From NCBI GenBank assembly GCA_022072145.1, contig JAJVIG010000009.1, positions 1-64,000 of the forward strand: DNA of 64,000 bases, read 5' to 3'. The translations under genes were made by a program, and so were the position numbers. Each line of letters begins with the position of its first letter. The first letter of the stretch is position 1. Source of the DNA: Pseudomonadales bacterium (GTDB taxonomy: Bacteria; Pseudomonadota; Gammaproteobacteria; Pseudomonadales; UBA5518). Shown here one piece after another: positions 18,458-27,618 of this stretch. A model generated the notes under the pieces. The model was not told the DNA's origin, searched no databases, and saw only the letters and a list, made by a program, of their open reading frames with translations.

Positions 18458-19899
18458 CGGCTCAGGAACTCGAGTATGGTGGTGGCGAGGCGTCCGTACG
18501 GCGGGGCCAGGAACTTCAGCGGGCTGAAGCGCGCCTGCCGGAACACCGGCCGCAGCTTCGAGAAGGTCAGGAAACCCTCGTGGCCGTGGTAATGACCCAT
18601 GCCGCTGGCGCCGACGCCGCCGAACGGCAAGTCGTGTTGCGCTACGTGGAACAGCGCGTCGTTGATGCTGACGCCACCGGAGATCACGCGCTCGATCAGC
18701 AGTTGCACGCGCGTGCGGTCGTTGCTGAACGGATAGAACGCGAGCGGGCGTGGCTGCGCGTTGATGCGCTGGATCACGTCCTCGAGTGCGGTGTAGGCGT
18801 ATACCGGCAACACCGGCCCGAAGATCTCGCGCGTCGCGAGTTCGCAGTCCGCCGGCAGGTCCAGCACGAGGTGCGGGGCGATGCGTCGCGTAGACTCGTC
18901 CCAGCGTGGCCCCGGCAGCAGCGGGATCACGCTGGCGCCGCGCGTCTCGGCCTCGGCGAGCGCGGCGGTGATGCGGCCGAACGCCCGCGCATCGATCACG
19001 GCCGTCAGGTCGGGGCTGTCGAGCCGCGGGTAGCGCGCCGGCACGATGCGGCGCGCCAGTTCGACGAAGTCGCCGACGCGGTGTTCGGGAACGAACACAT
19101 GGTCGACCGTGGTGCAGATCTGCCCGGCGTTGAACAGTTTCACGAACAGGATGCGTTCAGCCGCCTTCGCGAGCGGGTAGTCGTCGCAGATCACCGCCGG
19201 CGACTTGCCGCCCAGTTCCAGCGTGACCGGGCAGAGGTTGCGCGCTGCGGCTGCCATCACGCTGCGGCCGGTGACGCCGGAGCCGGTGAACAGCAGGTGA
19301 TCGAACGGCAACTGCGAGAACGCGATGCCCACACCGCCGGTCTCGTCGAACACCGCGAGCTTCTGGCGCGGGAAGTACTGCGGCAGCCGCGTGAGCATCA
19401 GGTGCGCCAGGTGCCGCGAGTTCTCCGACATCTTGACCATCGCGCGGTTGCCGGCGGCGAAGATGCTCACCAGCGGCAGCAGGCTCAGATTCAGCGGGAA
19501 ATTCCACGGCACGATCACCCCGACCACGCCGAGTGGTTGCGCGATGACGCGATTGCGCGCGCCGGGGAACGTGGACCAGTCGACCGGCCGGCGCTGCGGC
19601 TTCATCCACAGTTTCAGGTGCTTCAGCGCGTGCTCGACACCGTCGAGCACGGTGACGATCTCGGCGAACAGCGTCTCGTGACGCGAGCGGTGGCCGTAGT
19701 CGGCGGCGATCGCGGCGACGATCGCCTCGCGGTGCTCGCGCACGAAGCGCGCCAGCTGGCGCAGGTCCTCGCGTCGTTCGTCGATCGACGGCACGGGGTG
19801 GGCGAGGTACGCGGCGCGCTGCAGTGCCAGCGTGGCCTCGAGTTCCGTGGTGTCGGCTGGCGCGGTGCCGGTGTCCGGCGGACTGCCCGGGTCGTGCAT
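18454..19899 (-). CDS. Aldehyde dehydrogenase, coniferyl-aldehyde type
   Basis: 481 residues from the ATG complementary to 19897-19899; the open frame runs further upstream but through antisense of the divergent kinase gene. The catalytic pair is present: Glu in TLELGGKSPAV and Cys in NAGQICTTVDHVF. NAD-binding PWNFPLNLSLLPLV and the C-terminal PFGGVGASGMGHYHG are typical of the coniferyl aldehyde dehydrogenase/fatty aldehyde dehydrogenase branch (CalB-like). Expected to oxidise aromatic or long-chain aldehydes to acids. The ribosome-binding site is weak. Its TAG stop is the edge of a REP-like element. Confidence 0.87.
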   Translation of the reverse strand: MHDPGSPPDTGTAPADTTELEATLALQRAAYLAHPVPSIDERREDLRQLARFVREHREAIVAAIAADYGHRSRHETLFAEIVTVLDGVEHALKHLKLWMKPQRRPVDWSTFPGARNRVIAQPLGVVGVIVPWNFPLNLSLLPLVSIFAAGNRAMVKMSENSRHLAHLMLTRLPQYFPRQKLAVFDETGGVGIAFSQLPFDHLLFTGSGVTGRSVMAAAARNLCPVTLELGGKSPAVICDDYPLAKAAERILFVKLFNAGQICTTVDHVFVPEHRVGDFVELARRIVPARYPRLDSPDLTAVIDARAFGRITAALAEAETRGASVIPLLPGPRWDESTRRIAPHLVLDLPADCELATREIFGPVLPVYAYTALEDVIQRINAQPRPLAFYPFSNDRTRVQLLIERVISGGVSINDALFHVAQHDLPFGGVGASGMGHYHGHEGFLTFSKLRPVFRQARFSPLKFLAPPYGRLATTILEFLSR

Positions 19900-20017
19900 C
19901 GGTCGTTTTTTCCGCTGCTCGATGACGCCGGCAGCATAGCATGCACGCCCGCCGCGGTTGCCAAAGCGAGGCTGCCGGTGCAAGGTTCCGGACTCGCCTG
20001 GCAGGGAGACACGGGTC

Positions 20018-21025
20018 GTGCATGCAGGGGTGGATCGCGAGCGGCTGCGCCGCTGGATGGACGCGCAGGGGCTGGGCCGGGGAGAGCTGTCGGTGGCCGT
20101 CGAACTGGGTGGCGGCACGCAGAACATCCTGCTGCGCTTCACGCGCGACGGACGCGATTACGTGCTGCGCCGTCCCTCGCTGCACCCGCGCCCGGACGGC
20201 GGGGAAACGATGCGTCGCGAGGCGCGCGTGCTGGCGGCGCTGGGCGCGACGGCGGTCCCGCACCCGCGGCTGATCGCCTCCTGCGACGACGAGCAGGTGC
20301 TCGGCTGCGCGTTCTACCTGATGGAGCCGGTCGACGGATTCAATCCGCTGAACGGACTGCCTGCGCTGCACGAGGCTTCCGCGGCGATGCGCCGGCGCAT
20401 GGGATTCGCGCTGGTCGAGGGTTGCGCAGCGCTCGGCGCGCTCGACCACGCGTCGCTCGGGCTGGCTGGCTTCGGTCGCCCCGACGGTTTCCTGGAACGT
20501 CAGGTCGCGCGCTGGAACGCGCAGCTGGCGGGTTACACCGCGATTGCAGGCTGGCCCGGTGCAGCCGGTCTGCCCGCGGTCCATGCGGTCGGCGTGTGGC
20601 TGCAGCAGAACCTGCCCGCGCGTTTCGCGCCGGGACTGATGCACGGCGATTACCACTTCGGCAACGTGCTGTATCGCCACGACGACGCCGAACTCGCGGC
20701 GATCGTCGACTGGGAGATGGCGACCATCGGTGATCCGCTGCTCGACCTCGGCTGGCTGCTCGCCACCTGGCCCGCGGCGGACGAAAGCCTGCCGTGGCGC
20801 GGACTGCCGCAGCCCGAAGAACTCGTCGCGCACTATCGCGAGCGCAGCCGCCGGGACCTCGCGCACATCGACTGGTACGCGGTGCTCGCCTGCTACAAGC
20901 TGGCGATCGTGCTGGAGGGGACGCACGCGCGGGCTTGCGCGGGCAAGGCGCCGCGTGCCACCGGCGAGCTACTGCACGAGCGGGCCTGCGTGCTGCTGCG
21001 GCGCGCCCTCGACTGGATCGGCTGA
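20018..21025 (+). CDS. Phosphotransferase-family (APH-like) protein
   Basis: 335 residues if started at GTG 20018, with GGGAG about nine bases before it; an upstream alternative at 19958 adds 20 residues without signals. GGGTQNILLRF near the start is the nucleotide-binding loop, MHGDYHFGNVLY the catalytic motif and IVDWEMATIGDPLLDLGW the metal-binding motif. This is the ACAD10/11-N-terminal-like kinase branch, often found with acyl-CoA dehydrogenases and proposed to phosphorylate hydroxyacyl-CoAs. It is divergent from the aldehyde dehydrogenase and overlaps the convergent PQQ dehydrogenase gene by 57 bases. Confidence 0.78.
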   Translation: MHAGVDRERLRRWMDAQGLGRGELSVAVELGGGTQNILLRFTRDGRDYVLRRPSLHPRPDGGETMRREARVLAALGATAVPHPRLIASCDDEQVLGCAFYLMEPVDGFNPLNGLPALHEASAAMRRRMGFALVEGCAALGALDHASLGLAGFGRPDGFLERQVARWNAQLAGYTAIAGWPGAAGLPAVHAVGVWLQQNLPARFAPGLMHGDYHFGNVLYRHDDAELAAIVDWEMATIGDPLLDLGWLLATWPAADESLPWRGLPQPEELVAHYRERSRRDLAHIDWYAVLACYKLAIVLEGTHARACAGKAPRATGELLHERACVLLRRALDWIG

Positions 21026-22570
21026 TCGCGGTGCGCGATCGCTTGTACCGTCCGCGGCGCGCGCCAGCAACCAGATCGCGAGCGCGCGGCGCTCGCCGGC
21101 GTCGAGCTCGAAGGTCGGCATCGGCGCGGTCGGTGCGAGGAAGTAGTCGGCCAGCGAATCCACGTCGTAGCGCTGCCGGAGCGTGTCCAGCAGAACACCC
21201 GCGGGCTGCTCGGGTGCGTGGCATCCCGCGCAGGCGAAGCGTTGCCAGAGCTGCATCCCCTTCTGCCGTGCGGCGGCCATCGTGCCCGCGTCGATTCCCG
21301 CCAGCGGATCGGCCCGCTCGGGTTCGCTGCGCACGAGGTCCAGCGTTGCCGCTTTGCCTTCATCCTGGCGCGCGATGCGGTAAATGGCTCCGGCGTAGTC
21401 GTCGCTGACGTAGAACGCCCCGTCGGCGGCTTCGACCACGTCGACCGGACGCCCCACGATGTTACCCGCGGCTTCGAAACCGTCGACGAACGTGCTTTCG
21501 CGGATCGTGCCGTCGGCGTCCCACTGCAGCAGCGCCACCGCGTAGCCGTCCGGGGTGGAACGGTTCCACGAGCCGTGCAGCGCGACCAGCGCCGAGCGAC
21601 CGAGCCGCGCCACGTTGCCCGGGTGGCGCGGGAACACGATGCCGAGTGGTGCGTTGTGTGCGCGGAAGCCGTGCGCTGGTGCGATGGCGGCGGCGCGTCG
21701 CGCCGGATTCGCCGCGCCGAAGTCGGGGTCGGGGATACCGTCGCCGTTGGCGTAGGGCCAGCCGTAGAAGCCGCCCGCGACGATGCGGTTCAGTTCGCAG
21801 GGCGGGAAGTCGTCGCCGAGCAGGTCCCGGCCGTTGTCGGTCGCGTACAACTCGCCGCTCCAGGGCGCCCAGTCGAAGCCCACGCTGTTGCGCAGCCCGG
21901 TGGCATGCAGTTGCAGCTCCGAGCCGTCCGGCCGCAGGCGCAGCAGCGAAGCGCGCCACGGATGCTCCTCCTCGCAGACGTTGCAGCTCGACCCGACCGA
22001 GACGTACAGCCAGCCGTCGGGGCCCATGCGCACGGTGCGTGACCAGTGGTTGCCGCCGGCGGGCAGGTCGGAGCGGATGCGCTGGTAGTCGCCCGTGATG
22101 CGGCCGCTCGACTCGTCGAAGCCGACGCGTCCGATCGCGCCGCTTTCGGCCACGTACAGCCAGCCGTCGGCGATCTCCATGCCGTGCGGGCGGTCCAGCC
22201 CCTCCAGCAGCACGTGGCGCGCATCGGGCTGGCCGTCGCCGTCGGCATCGCGCGCGAGCAGCGTCACGCGTCCCAGGCGCGGCTGGCTGAGCAGCAGGTC
22301 ACCGGCGGCGGTGGCGCGCAGCCAGCGTGCCTTCGGCAGTGCCGTGGCGTAGAGCGTGATACCCCACCCCTGTGGCACGCGCAGCCGCTGGCGCACGGTC
22401 ACGTCCTGCGCGGCGGGACCGCCGCGGCCGGTCGCGGCGTTCGCCAGCACCCGCCAGTCGGTCACGTCGAGGTTCGGTGTGGTCATCACAAGGACGACCA
22501 CCGCGGCGGCGCCGAGCACGATCACCACAGCGGCCGTGATCGCGAACAGTCGTAGCAGGCGAGTGCTCAT
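20969..22570 (-). CDS. PQQ-dependent sugar dehydrogenase fused to cytochrome c
   Basis: 533 residues. An N-terminal hydrophobic helix (about 8-28) anchors or exports it. The central glucose/sorbosone-dehydrogenase propeller shows GLDRPHGMEI, PAGGNHWSRTVRMGPDGWLYVSVGS and a Cys pair SCNVCEEE. A C-terminal cytochrome c domain has the heme motif CAGCH (447-451) and a probable Met ligand in APMPTF near 484. It should oxidise a sugar or alcohol in the periplasm and pass electrons through its own heme toward the respiratory chain. The C-terminal 57 coding bases overlap the convergent kinase gene. Confidence 0.83.
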   Translation of the reverse strand: MSTRLLRLFAITAAVVIVLGAAAVVVLVMTTPNLDVTDWRVLANAATGRGGPAAQDVTVRQRLRVPQGWGITLYATALPKARWLRATAAGDLLLSQPRLGRVTLLARDADGDGQPDARHVLLEGLDRPHGMEIADGWLYVAESGAIGRVGFDESSGRITGDYQRIRSDLPAGGNHWSRTVRMGPDGWLYVSVGSSCNVCEEEHPWRASLLRLRPDGSELQLHATGLRNSVGFDWAPWSGELYATDNGRDLLGDDFPPCELNRIVAGGFYGWPYANGDGIPDPDFGAANPARRAAAIAPAHGFRAHNAPLGIVFPRHPGNVARLGRSALVALHGSWNRSTPDGYAVALLQWDADGTIRESTFVDGFEAAGNIVGRPVDVVEAADGAFYVSDDYAGAIYRIARQDEGKAATLDLVRSEPERADPLAGIDAGTMAAARQKGMQLWQRFACAGCHAPEQPAGVLLDTLRQRYDVDSLADYFLAPTAPMPTFELDAGERRALAIWLLARAADGTSDRAPRSADPVEGAPQQHAGPLVQ

Positions 22571-22601
22571 CGGGCAGTCCGGTGCGGTCAGGACACTTTG
22601 C

Positions 22602-22607
22602 TATAGT
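22602..22607 (+). promoter_or_regulatory. Putative -10 box for the DUF2238 gene
   Basis: TATAGT, 31 bases before the DUF2238 start, in the short gap from the divergent PQQ gene. The -35 match is poor. Confidence 0.35.
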
Positions 22608-22638
22608 GGCTCAACCGATCCGACGCGGGAAGCCGAAC

Positions 22639-23247
22639 ATGACGACTGCGGGCAACATCGAGCTCAGGCTGCTGCTGGGAATGACGGTCGCGTTGCTCGC
22701 GATCACCGGCTTGCGGCCGTTCGACCAGCTGACGTGGTTCCTCGAGGTGTTTCCGGTGCTGGTGGCGATCGCCGTGCTGGCGGCGACGCGCAAGAGCTTT
22801 CCGCTGACGCGGCTGCTGTACTGGCTGATCTTCGTGCACGCGCTGATCCTGATGGTCGGCGGGCACTACACCTACGCCCGCGTACCGCTCGGATTCTGGG
22901 TGCAGGAACTGTTCGATCTGGGCCGCAACCATTACGATCGGCTCGGTCACGTGGCGCAGGGATTCGTGCCGGCGATGATCGCGCGCGAGGTGCTGCTGCG
23001 GCGCTCGCCGCTGGTGCGTGGCAAATGGCTGTTCTTCCTGGTGCTGTGCGTCTGCGCGTTCGTCACGGTCGTCTACGAGTTCATCGAGTGGTGGGTGGCG
23101 CTGATCGCCGAGGGGGCCTCCATCGAATTCCTCGGTACCCAGGGCGACGTGTGGGACACGCACTGGGACATGTTCCTCGCGCTGTGCGGCGCGCTGGGCG
23201 CGCAACTGCTGCTGGCGCGCGTGCACGATCGCCAGCTCGCGGCCTGA
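22639..23247 (+). CDS. DUF2238 (YjdF-like) inner-membrane protein
   Basis: 202 residues from ATG 22639; an earlier in-frame start at 22582 lacks a ribosome-binding site. Six or so hydrophobic segments are spaced evenly. The conserved family stretches HYTYARVPLG, NHYDRLGHVAQGFVPA and YEFIEWW-GDVWDTHWDMF carry clustered acidic and His residues at membrane faces. Homologous to E. coli YjdF; function unknown. Divergent from the PQQ dehydrogenase (68 bases apart). Confidence 0.85.
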   Translation: MTTAGNIELRLLLGMTVALLAITGLRPFDQLTWFLEVFPVLVAIAVLAATRKSFPLTRLLYWLIFVHALILMVGGHYTYARVPLGFWVQELFDLGRNHYDRLGHVAQGFVPAMIAREVLLRRSPLVRGKWLFFLVLCVCAFVTVVYEFIEWWVALIAEGASIEFLGTQGDVWDTHWDMFLALCGALGAQLLLARVHDRQLAA

Positions 23248-23288
23248 GGCGGGAGCACCGGTCGGCGAACCTGCACGGACGTGGTCCC

Positions 23289-23469
23289 GTAGGTCCGGGC
23301 TGTGCCCGGACAGGGTTCCGCCGTCCGGGTTGTGCCCGGACAGGGTTCCGCCGTGGGTCCGGGCTGTGCCCGGACAGGGTTCCGCCGTCCGGGTTGTGCC
23401 CGGACAGGGTTCCGCCGTAGGTCCGGGCTGTGCCCGGACATTGTTTGTTCGGCCACAGGCCGAACCTAC
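23289..23469. repeat. Amplified REP-like array (five direct, one inverted)
   Basis: Five palindromes GTCCGGG(C/T)-TGT-GCCCGGAC in direct orientation at 23293-23311, 23323-23341, 23357-23375, 23387-23405 and 23421-23439, separated by 11-15 bases containing AGGGTTCCGCC. Then comes an inverted GTTCGGCC-ACA-GGCCGAAC (23447-23465) and CTAC. GTAG precedes the first and fifth units. CTA 23466-23468 is the stop codon of the aminotransferase gene. Confidence 0.93.
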
Positions 23470-24590
23470 AGGGTGTCGAGGGCGCGTTGTAAGGTGGTGA
23501 CGGTGCGCTCGACGTTCTTCAGCTTGTCGAGTCCGAACAGCCCGATGCGGAACGTGCGGAAGTCTGCCGGTTCACCGCATTGCAGCGGCACACCGGCCGC
23601 GATCTGCAGGCCCGCGGCGCGCAGGCGGCTGCCGTTCTGGATCTCCGGATCGGTGGTGTAGGCCACCACCACGCCGGGTGCGCCGAAACCCTCGGCCGCC
23701 ACACTGGGGAATCCGCGCGCGGCGAGCAGCGCGCGCACGGCGTCACCGAGCCGCTGCTGCGCGTCGCGCGCGGCCCCGAGCCCGAATTCCAGCGTTTCGC
23801 CGATCGCCGCGGCCAGCGTGCGCAGCCCGTCGGTCGGCATCGTTGCGTGGTACGCATGGCCGCCGTTTTCGTAGGTCTCCATGATGCCGAGCCAGCGCTT
23901 CAGGTCGGCGGCGAAACTGCTGCTGGTGGTCGCTTCGATGCGCCGGCGCGCGTCCTCTCCCAGCATCACGAGTCCGGCGCAGGGTGTGGCGCTCCAGCCC
24001 TTCTGCGGGGCGCTGATGAGCACGTCGACCCCGCTTGCCTGCATATCGACCCAGATCGCGCCGGAGGCGATGCAATCGAGCACGAACAGGCCGCCCACCT
24101 CGTGCGTGGCAGCGGCGATGGCACTCACCCACGCATCGGGGAGGATCATCCCCGAGGCGGTCTCCACGTGCGGGGCGAACACGATGCCTGGGCGTTCGGA
24201 GCGGATCGTCGCGACGATCTCCTCGAGCGGTGCCGGTGCGAACGGCGCCTGCGGCGAATCAGCGAGCGCGCGGGCGCGCAACACGGCGGATGCGGCGGCG
24301 ATCGATCCGGCCTCGAGGATCTGCGTCCAGCGGAAGCTGAAGAAGCCGTTGCGAACGATCAGCGTGCGTTGTCCGTGCGCGAACTGTCGCGCGACGGCCT
24401 CCATCGCGAAGGTGCCTCCACCCGGAACGATCGCCACCGCGTGTGCGTTGTAGGCGTGTCGCAGGTCGCGCGCGATGCCGGTCATGACCTGCTGGAACGC
24501 GCGTGACATGTGGTTCAGCGAGCGGTCGGTATAGACCACCGAGTATTCGAGCAGGCCGTCGGGATCGACGTCGGGCAACAGTCCGGGCAT
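23466..24590 (-). CDS. Class V aminotransferase (AGT/SPT-like)
   Basis: 374 residues. PLP-binding Lys at about 197 in LISAPQKGWSATP, with the partner Asp in FVLDCIASGAIWVDM and the phosphate-site GGGTFAMEA near 58. The arrangement matches the alanine-glyoxylate/serine-pyruvate/aminoethylphosphonate transaminase group (fold type I, class V). The N-terminus is slightly divergent from those enzymes, and no specific amino donor can be named. No partner pathway genes are adjacent: a TerB gene lies 51 bases upstream on the same strand. The stop codon is the REP-like CTAC edge. Confidence 0.8.
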   Translation of the reverse strand: MPGLLPDVDPDGLLEYSVVYTDRSLNHMSRAFQQVMTGIARDLRHAYNAHAVAIVPGGGTFAMEAVARQFAHGQRTLIVRNGFFSFRWTQILEAGSIAAASAVLRARALADSPQAPFAPAPLEEIVATIRSERPGIVFAPHVETASGMILPDAWVSAIAAATHEVGGLFVLDCIASGAIWVDMQASGVDVLISAPQKGWSATPCAGLVMLGEDARRRIEATTSSSFAADLKRWLGIMETYENGGHAYHATMPTDGLRTLAAAIGETLEFGLGAARDAQQRLGDAVRALLAARGFPSVAAEGFGAPGVVVAYTTDPEIQNGSRLRAAGLQIAAGVPLQCGEPADFRTFRIGLFGLDKLKNVERTVTTLQRALDTL

Positions 24591-24641
24591 GGCGGTTCTC
24601 GTAACGTGCGTGAATGGGTGCGTGCGCGTGGCGACGCCGGT

Positions 24642-25619
24642 TCAGAACTTGCCGACCAGCGAGCGCAGCGCGCGCGGGTCGATGCTGCGCGAGCGGGTCG
24701 TTATCTCGTCGGCGTAGCGCGGCGCGAGCGCACGCGCCTCGTCGCGCAGCGCACCGAAGGCCGACTGCAGCGTCTGGCGATCGAGCGTGCGACCACCCGC
24801 GTAATAGCGCTCCGCGACGCGCCCCAGCGCCCAGGTGCTCGCGAAGCTCAGACCGGAACTCGCGGCCTGGCGGCCGATTCCGCGGCCGATGCCGCCGGTG
24901 AGCGTGCCCAGCAGCCCGCCGAGCAGCTTGCGGCCCGCCTGTTCCAGGTACTGCGAGGTCAGGCCGACGCCGACCGTGGCCAGGAAGTCCCGCGCATGCG
25001 ACGCGTCCATCTCGTAGCCGAAGGACCGTCCGATCCGGTAGACGAGGCGCACCTGCAGCGGAATGATCGCCAGCGTCGACAGCGACTCGGGCAACAGCTC
25101 GAGCGCGGCGTTCATGACCGCGGCGTCGAGGATCAGCTTGTCGCGTTCGGCCTGCGTCAAGGTGCTGGCGCGCTGTGTGCCGGCGGTGGCGGTTGCCGGG
25201 GCGGAGTCGGGGGCAGGGGCGGCGAAGGGCTGCTCCGGAACCGCTGCTGCGGCGATCGCGTCGCCCTCGTCGGCGAGCGCACCGGCCTCGGCCGCCGGCA
25301 GGGCCAGCGCCTGCGCCAGGCGCGTCAGGAAAACGCGCTCGGCCGGGCTCTGCACACCGTCGGCATCGCATACCCCCACCGCCATTTCGTAGGCGAGATG
25401 ACGTGCGCCGTCGCTGCCCAGCGGGGCGACCACACCCGCGAGTTCGGGCTTGCCGACCAGCACGTCGCGGTACAGCGCCGCGAGGTTCAGGGAGCCGGCG
25501 GGGTCCAGCGTTTCGGCCAGACGGCGCACCGACTCGCGTTCGACTTCCGACTTCATGCCGTCCGCGAAGGCGGCCATCAGCGCCACATTGAGTATCGCTG
25601 CGACTTCCTGCTGCTCCAT
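24642..25619 (-). CDS. TerB-like and DUF697-like protein
   Basis: 325 residues from the ATG complementary to 25617-25619, with GGAGA nine bases upstream. The N-terminal 110 residues are a TerB-like helical domain (ILNVALMAAFADGMKSEVERESVRRLAE), with acidic residues typical of metal binding. An Ala/Pro-rich linker follows at about 125-150, then a C-terminal DUF697-like region with a Gly-rich hydrophobic stretch (KLLGGLLGTLTGGIGRGIGRQA). Probably membrane-associated. Related proteins are tied to envelope stress or tellurite resistance; no ter operon is present. Confidence 0.7.
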   Translation of the reverse strand: MEQQEVAAILNVALMAAFADGMKSEVERESVRRLAETLDPAGSLNLAALYRDVLVGKPELAGVVAPLGSDGARHLAYEMAVGVCDADGVQSPAERVFLTRLAQALALPAAEAGALADEGDAIAAAAVPEQPFAAPAPDSAPATATAGTQRASTLTQAERDKLILDAAVMNAALELLPESLSTLAIIPLQVRLVYRIGRSFGYEMDASHARDFLATVGVGLTSQYLEQAGRKLLGGLLGTLTGGIGRGIGRQAASSGLSFASTWALGRVAERYYAGGRTLDRQTLQSAFGALRDEARALAPRYADEITTRSRSIDPRALRSLVGKF

Positions 25620-25747
25620 CACATCGTCTCCACCAGAGATCCCGGGCGCGCCATTGTAGCGCGAGAGGACAGGGTCGGAGGGAGCTTGCCATCGACGGGT
25701 CGGCGTGCTTTGGTGCACGCATCGCTGGCACCCGGGAACCGCACCGC

Positions 25748-27520
25748 ATGGAACTCACCATACTGCTACCGGGGCTGCTGGGGCTGGGGTTCGCCTGCCA
25801 GTGGCTGGCGTGGCGGATGCGTCTGCCCGGCATCCTGTTCCTGTTGCTGGCCGGGCTCGCGCTGGGCCCGCTCACCGGGCTGTTCGACCCGCAAGCCGTG
25901 TTCGGCACGGCGCTGTTCCCGATCGTGCAGCTCGGTGTCGCGTTGATCCTGTTCGAAGGCTCGCTGACGCTGCGTTTTCGCGAGATCCGCGACCTCGCGC
26001 CCGCGATCCTGCTGATCGTCACGCTCGGCGCACTGGTCACGCTGCTTGGGCTGGCGTGGGCGGCCCACGTATTCGCCGGTCTCGACTGGAGCCTCGCGCT
26101 GCTGTTCGGGGCGCTGTGCTGCGTCACGGGTCCGACCGTGATCGGTCCGCTGCTGCGCTCGGTACGGCCCACCGCCGCCGTGGCGCACCTGCTGCGCTGG
26201 GAAGGCATCGTGATCGATCCGATCGGCGCACTGCTGGCCGTGATCGCCTTCGACGCGGTGATCGTGCACGGCCAGGAGAACAGCCTGCTCCTGTTCGCGG
26301 CCACCGGTTTCGCCGGGTTGGCGGTGGGGTTCGCCGCCGGCTTCGGGCTGGCGGCGCTGCTGCGCCGGCAGTGGGCGCCGGATTACCTCGAGAACTTCCT
26401 GGTGCTGGCTGCAGTGCTCGCGGCTTCGTCGCTGGCCAACGCGCTCGCACACGAGTCGGGGCTGCTGGCCGTGACAGTGATGGGCATCGTCCTCGCCAAC
26501 GCACGGTCGCTCGACGTCGAGCACATACTGCATTTCAAGGAGAACCTCTCGACGGTCATCATCTCCATGCTGTTCCTGCTGCTCGCGGCACGCATCGAGT
26601 GGCCGTCGGCTGCGACGCTGGTGGCCGGAGTCGCGGTCCTCGTCGTGGCCACGCTGTTCGTGCGCCCGGCGGCGGTGCTGGTGTCCACGCTCGGCAGTCC
26701 ACTCAGCTGGCGCGAACGGGCGCTGGTCGCGTATATCGCTCCGCGCGGCATCGTTGCGGCCGCTGTCTCGGCGCTGTTCGCGCTGCGCCTCGAGCAGCGA
26801 GGCTTCGCGGACGCCGACACGCTGGTACACCTGACCTTCATGATCATCATCGGTACCGTAGTCATCCAGAGCGCGAGTGCCGCGCGCGTCGCACGTGCAC
26901 TCGGGGTCGTCGCGCCGGATCCGCGCGGGGTGCTGATCGTCGGCGCTACGCGATTCGCGCGTCAGCTGGCCGATCTGCTGCGCCGCCAGGATGTTCCGGT
27001 GATCGTGGCGGACGACGACTGGAACGGGATCCGCGAGGCACGGATGGCCGGCCTCGAAACCTATTACGGCAATCCGGTGACCGAGAAGGCGGCCGAGCGA
27101 CTGCCGCTGGCCGAGCTGCAGTGGATGCTGGCGATATCGAGCAGCACCGAAATGAATGCGCTGGCGTGCCTGCGCTATCGCGACGAACTCGGGCGCAAGC
27201 GCGTGCTGCGGCTGCCCGTCTTCGCGCCCGGCGAGGCGCCGCGCTCGGGGTATGCTGCAGCGGCGCCGGAGCTGGTCGGTCCCGATACCACGCAGGTCGG
27301 GCTGGAGCAGCGCCTCGACGAGGGCTGGACGCTGCGTGTGACACGGCTCAGCGAGGCCTTCGGCTGGAAGCAGTTGCGCGAGAAGTTCGCCGTGGCGCCG
27401 GTGGTGCTGTTCGTGATCGACGAGCGCGGCGAGCTTCGATTCGCCGCCGACGGTGCGCTTCCCGAGCCGCGTGCCGGCTGGCGGGTCGGGCTGCTAGGGG
27501 AGTCCGGGCAGCGCGCCTGA
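25748..27520 (+). CDS. CPA1-type cation/proton antiporter with TrkA-N domain
   Basis: 590 residues. About 12 membrane helices occupy residues 1-390, with the antiporter signature around GPTVIGPLLRSVRP (about 130) and an ERALVAYIAPRGIVAAAVSALFALR helix near 330, as in NhaP-type Na+/H+ exchangers. The C-terminal cytosolic part (about 395 onward) starts RGVLIVGATRFARQLADLL, a Rossmann TrkA-N/RCK domain that would gate transport by binding nucleotide. Inner-membrane pH and Na+ or K+ homeostasis is the expected role. It is divergent from the TerB gene. Confidence 0.88.
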   Translation: MELTILLPGLLGLGFACQWLAWRMRLPGILFLLLAGLALGPLTGLFDPQAVFGTALFPIVQLGVALILFEGSLTLRFREIRDLAPAILLIVTLGALVTLLGLAWAAHVFAGLDWSLALLFGALCCVTGPTVIGPLLRSVRPTAAVAHLLRWEGIVIDPIGALLAVIAFDAVIVHGQENSLLLFAATGFAGLAVGFAAGFGLAALLRRQWAPDYLENFLVLAAVLAASSLANALAHESGLLAVTVMGIVLANARSLDVEHILHFKENLSTVIISMLFLLLAARIEWPSAATLVAGVAVLVVATLFVRPAAVLVSTLGSPLSWRERALVAYIAPRGIVAAAVSALFALRLEQRGFADADTLVHLTFMIIIGTVVIQSASAARVARALGVVAPDPRGVLIVGATRFARQLADLLRRQDVPVIVADDDWNGIREARMAGLETYYGNPVTEKAAERLPLAELQWMLAISSSTEMNALACLRYRDELGRKRVLRLPVFAPGEAPRSGYAAAAPELVGPDTTQVGLEQRLDEGWTLRVTRLSEAFGWKQLREKFAVAPVVLFVIDERGELRFAADGALPEPRAGWRVGLLGESGQRA

Positions 27521-27618
27521 GAACTGATCGACAGTGTCGGGCTCGGGGCTGCCGGGCTCTACAGCCTGCTGCTATGCTTGGCGCGTCTGGATCGGCAATG
27601 GCAACGGGGGAGCAGGGA

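Noticed and set aside
23293..23439. Regular direct repeats that look like a small CRISPR array
   Set aside because: Units are palindromic, spacers are only 11-15 bases and nearly identical, and there are no cas genes. The REP-like explanation fits better.
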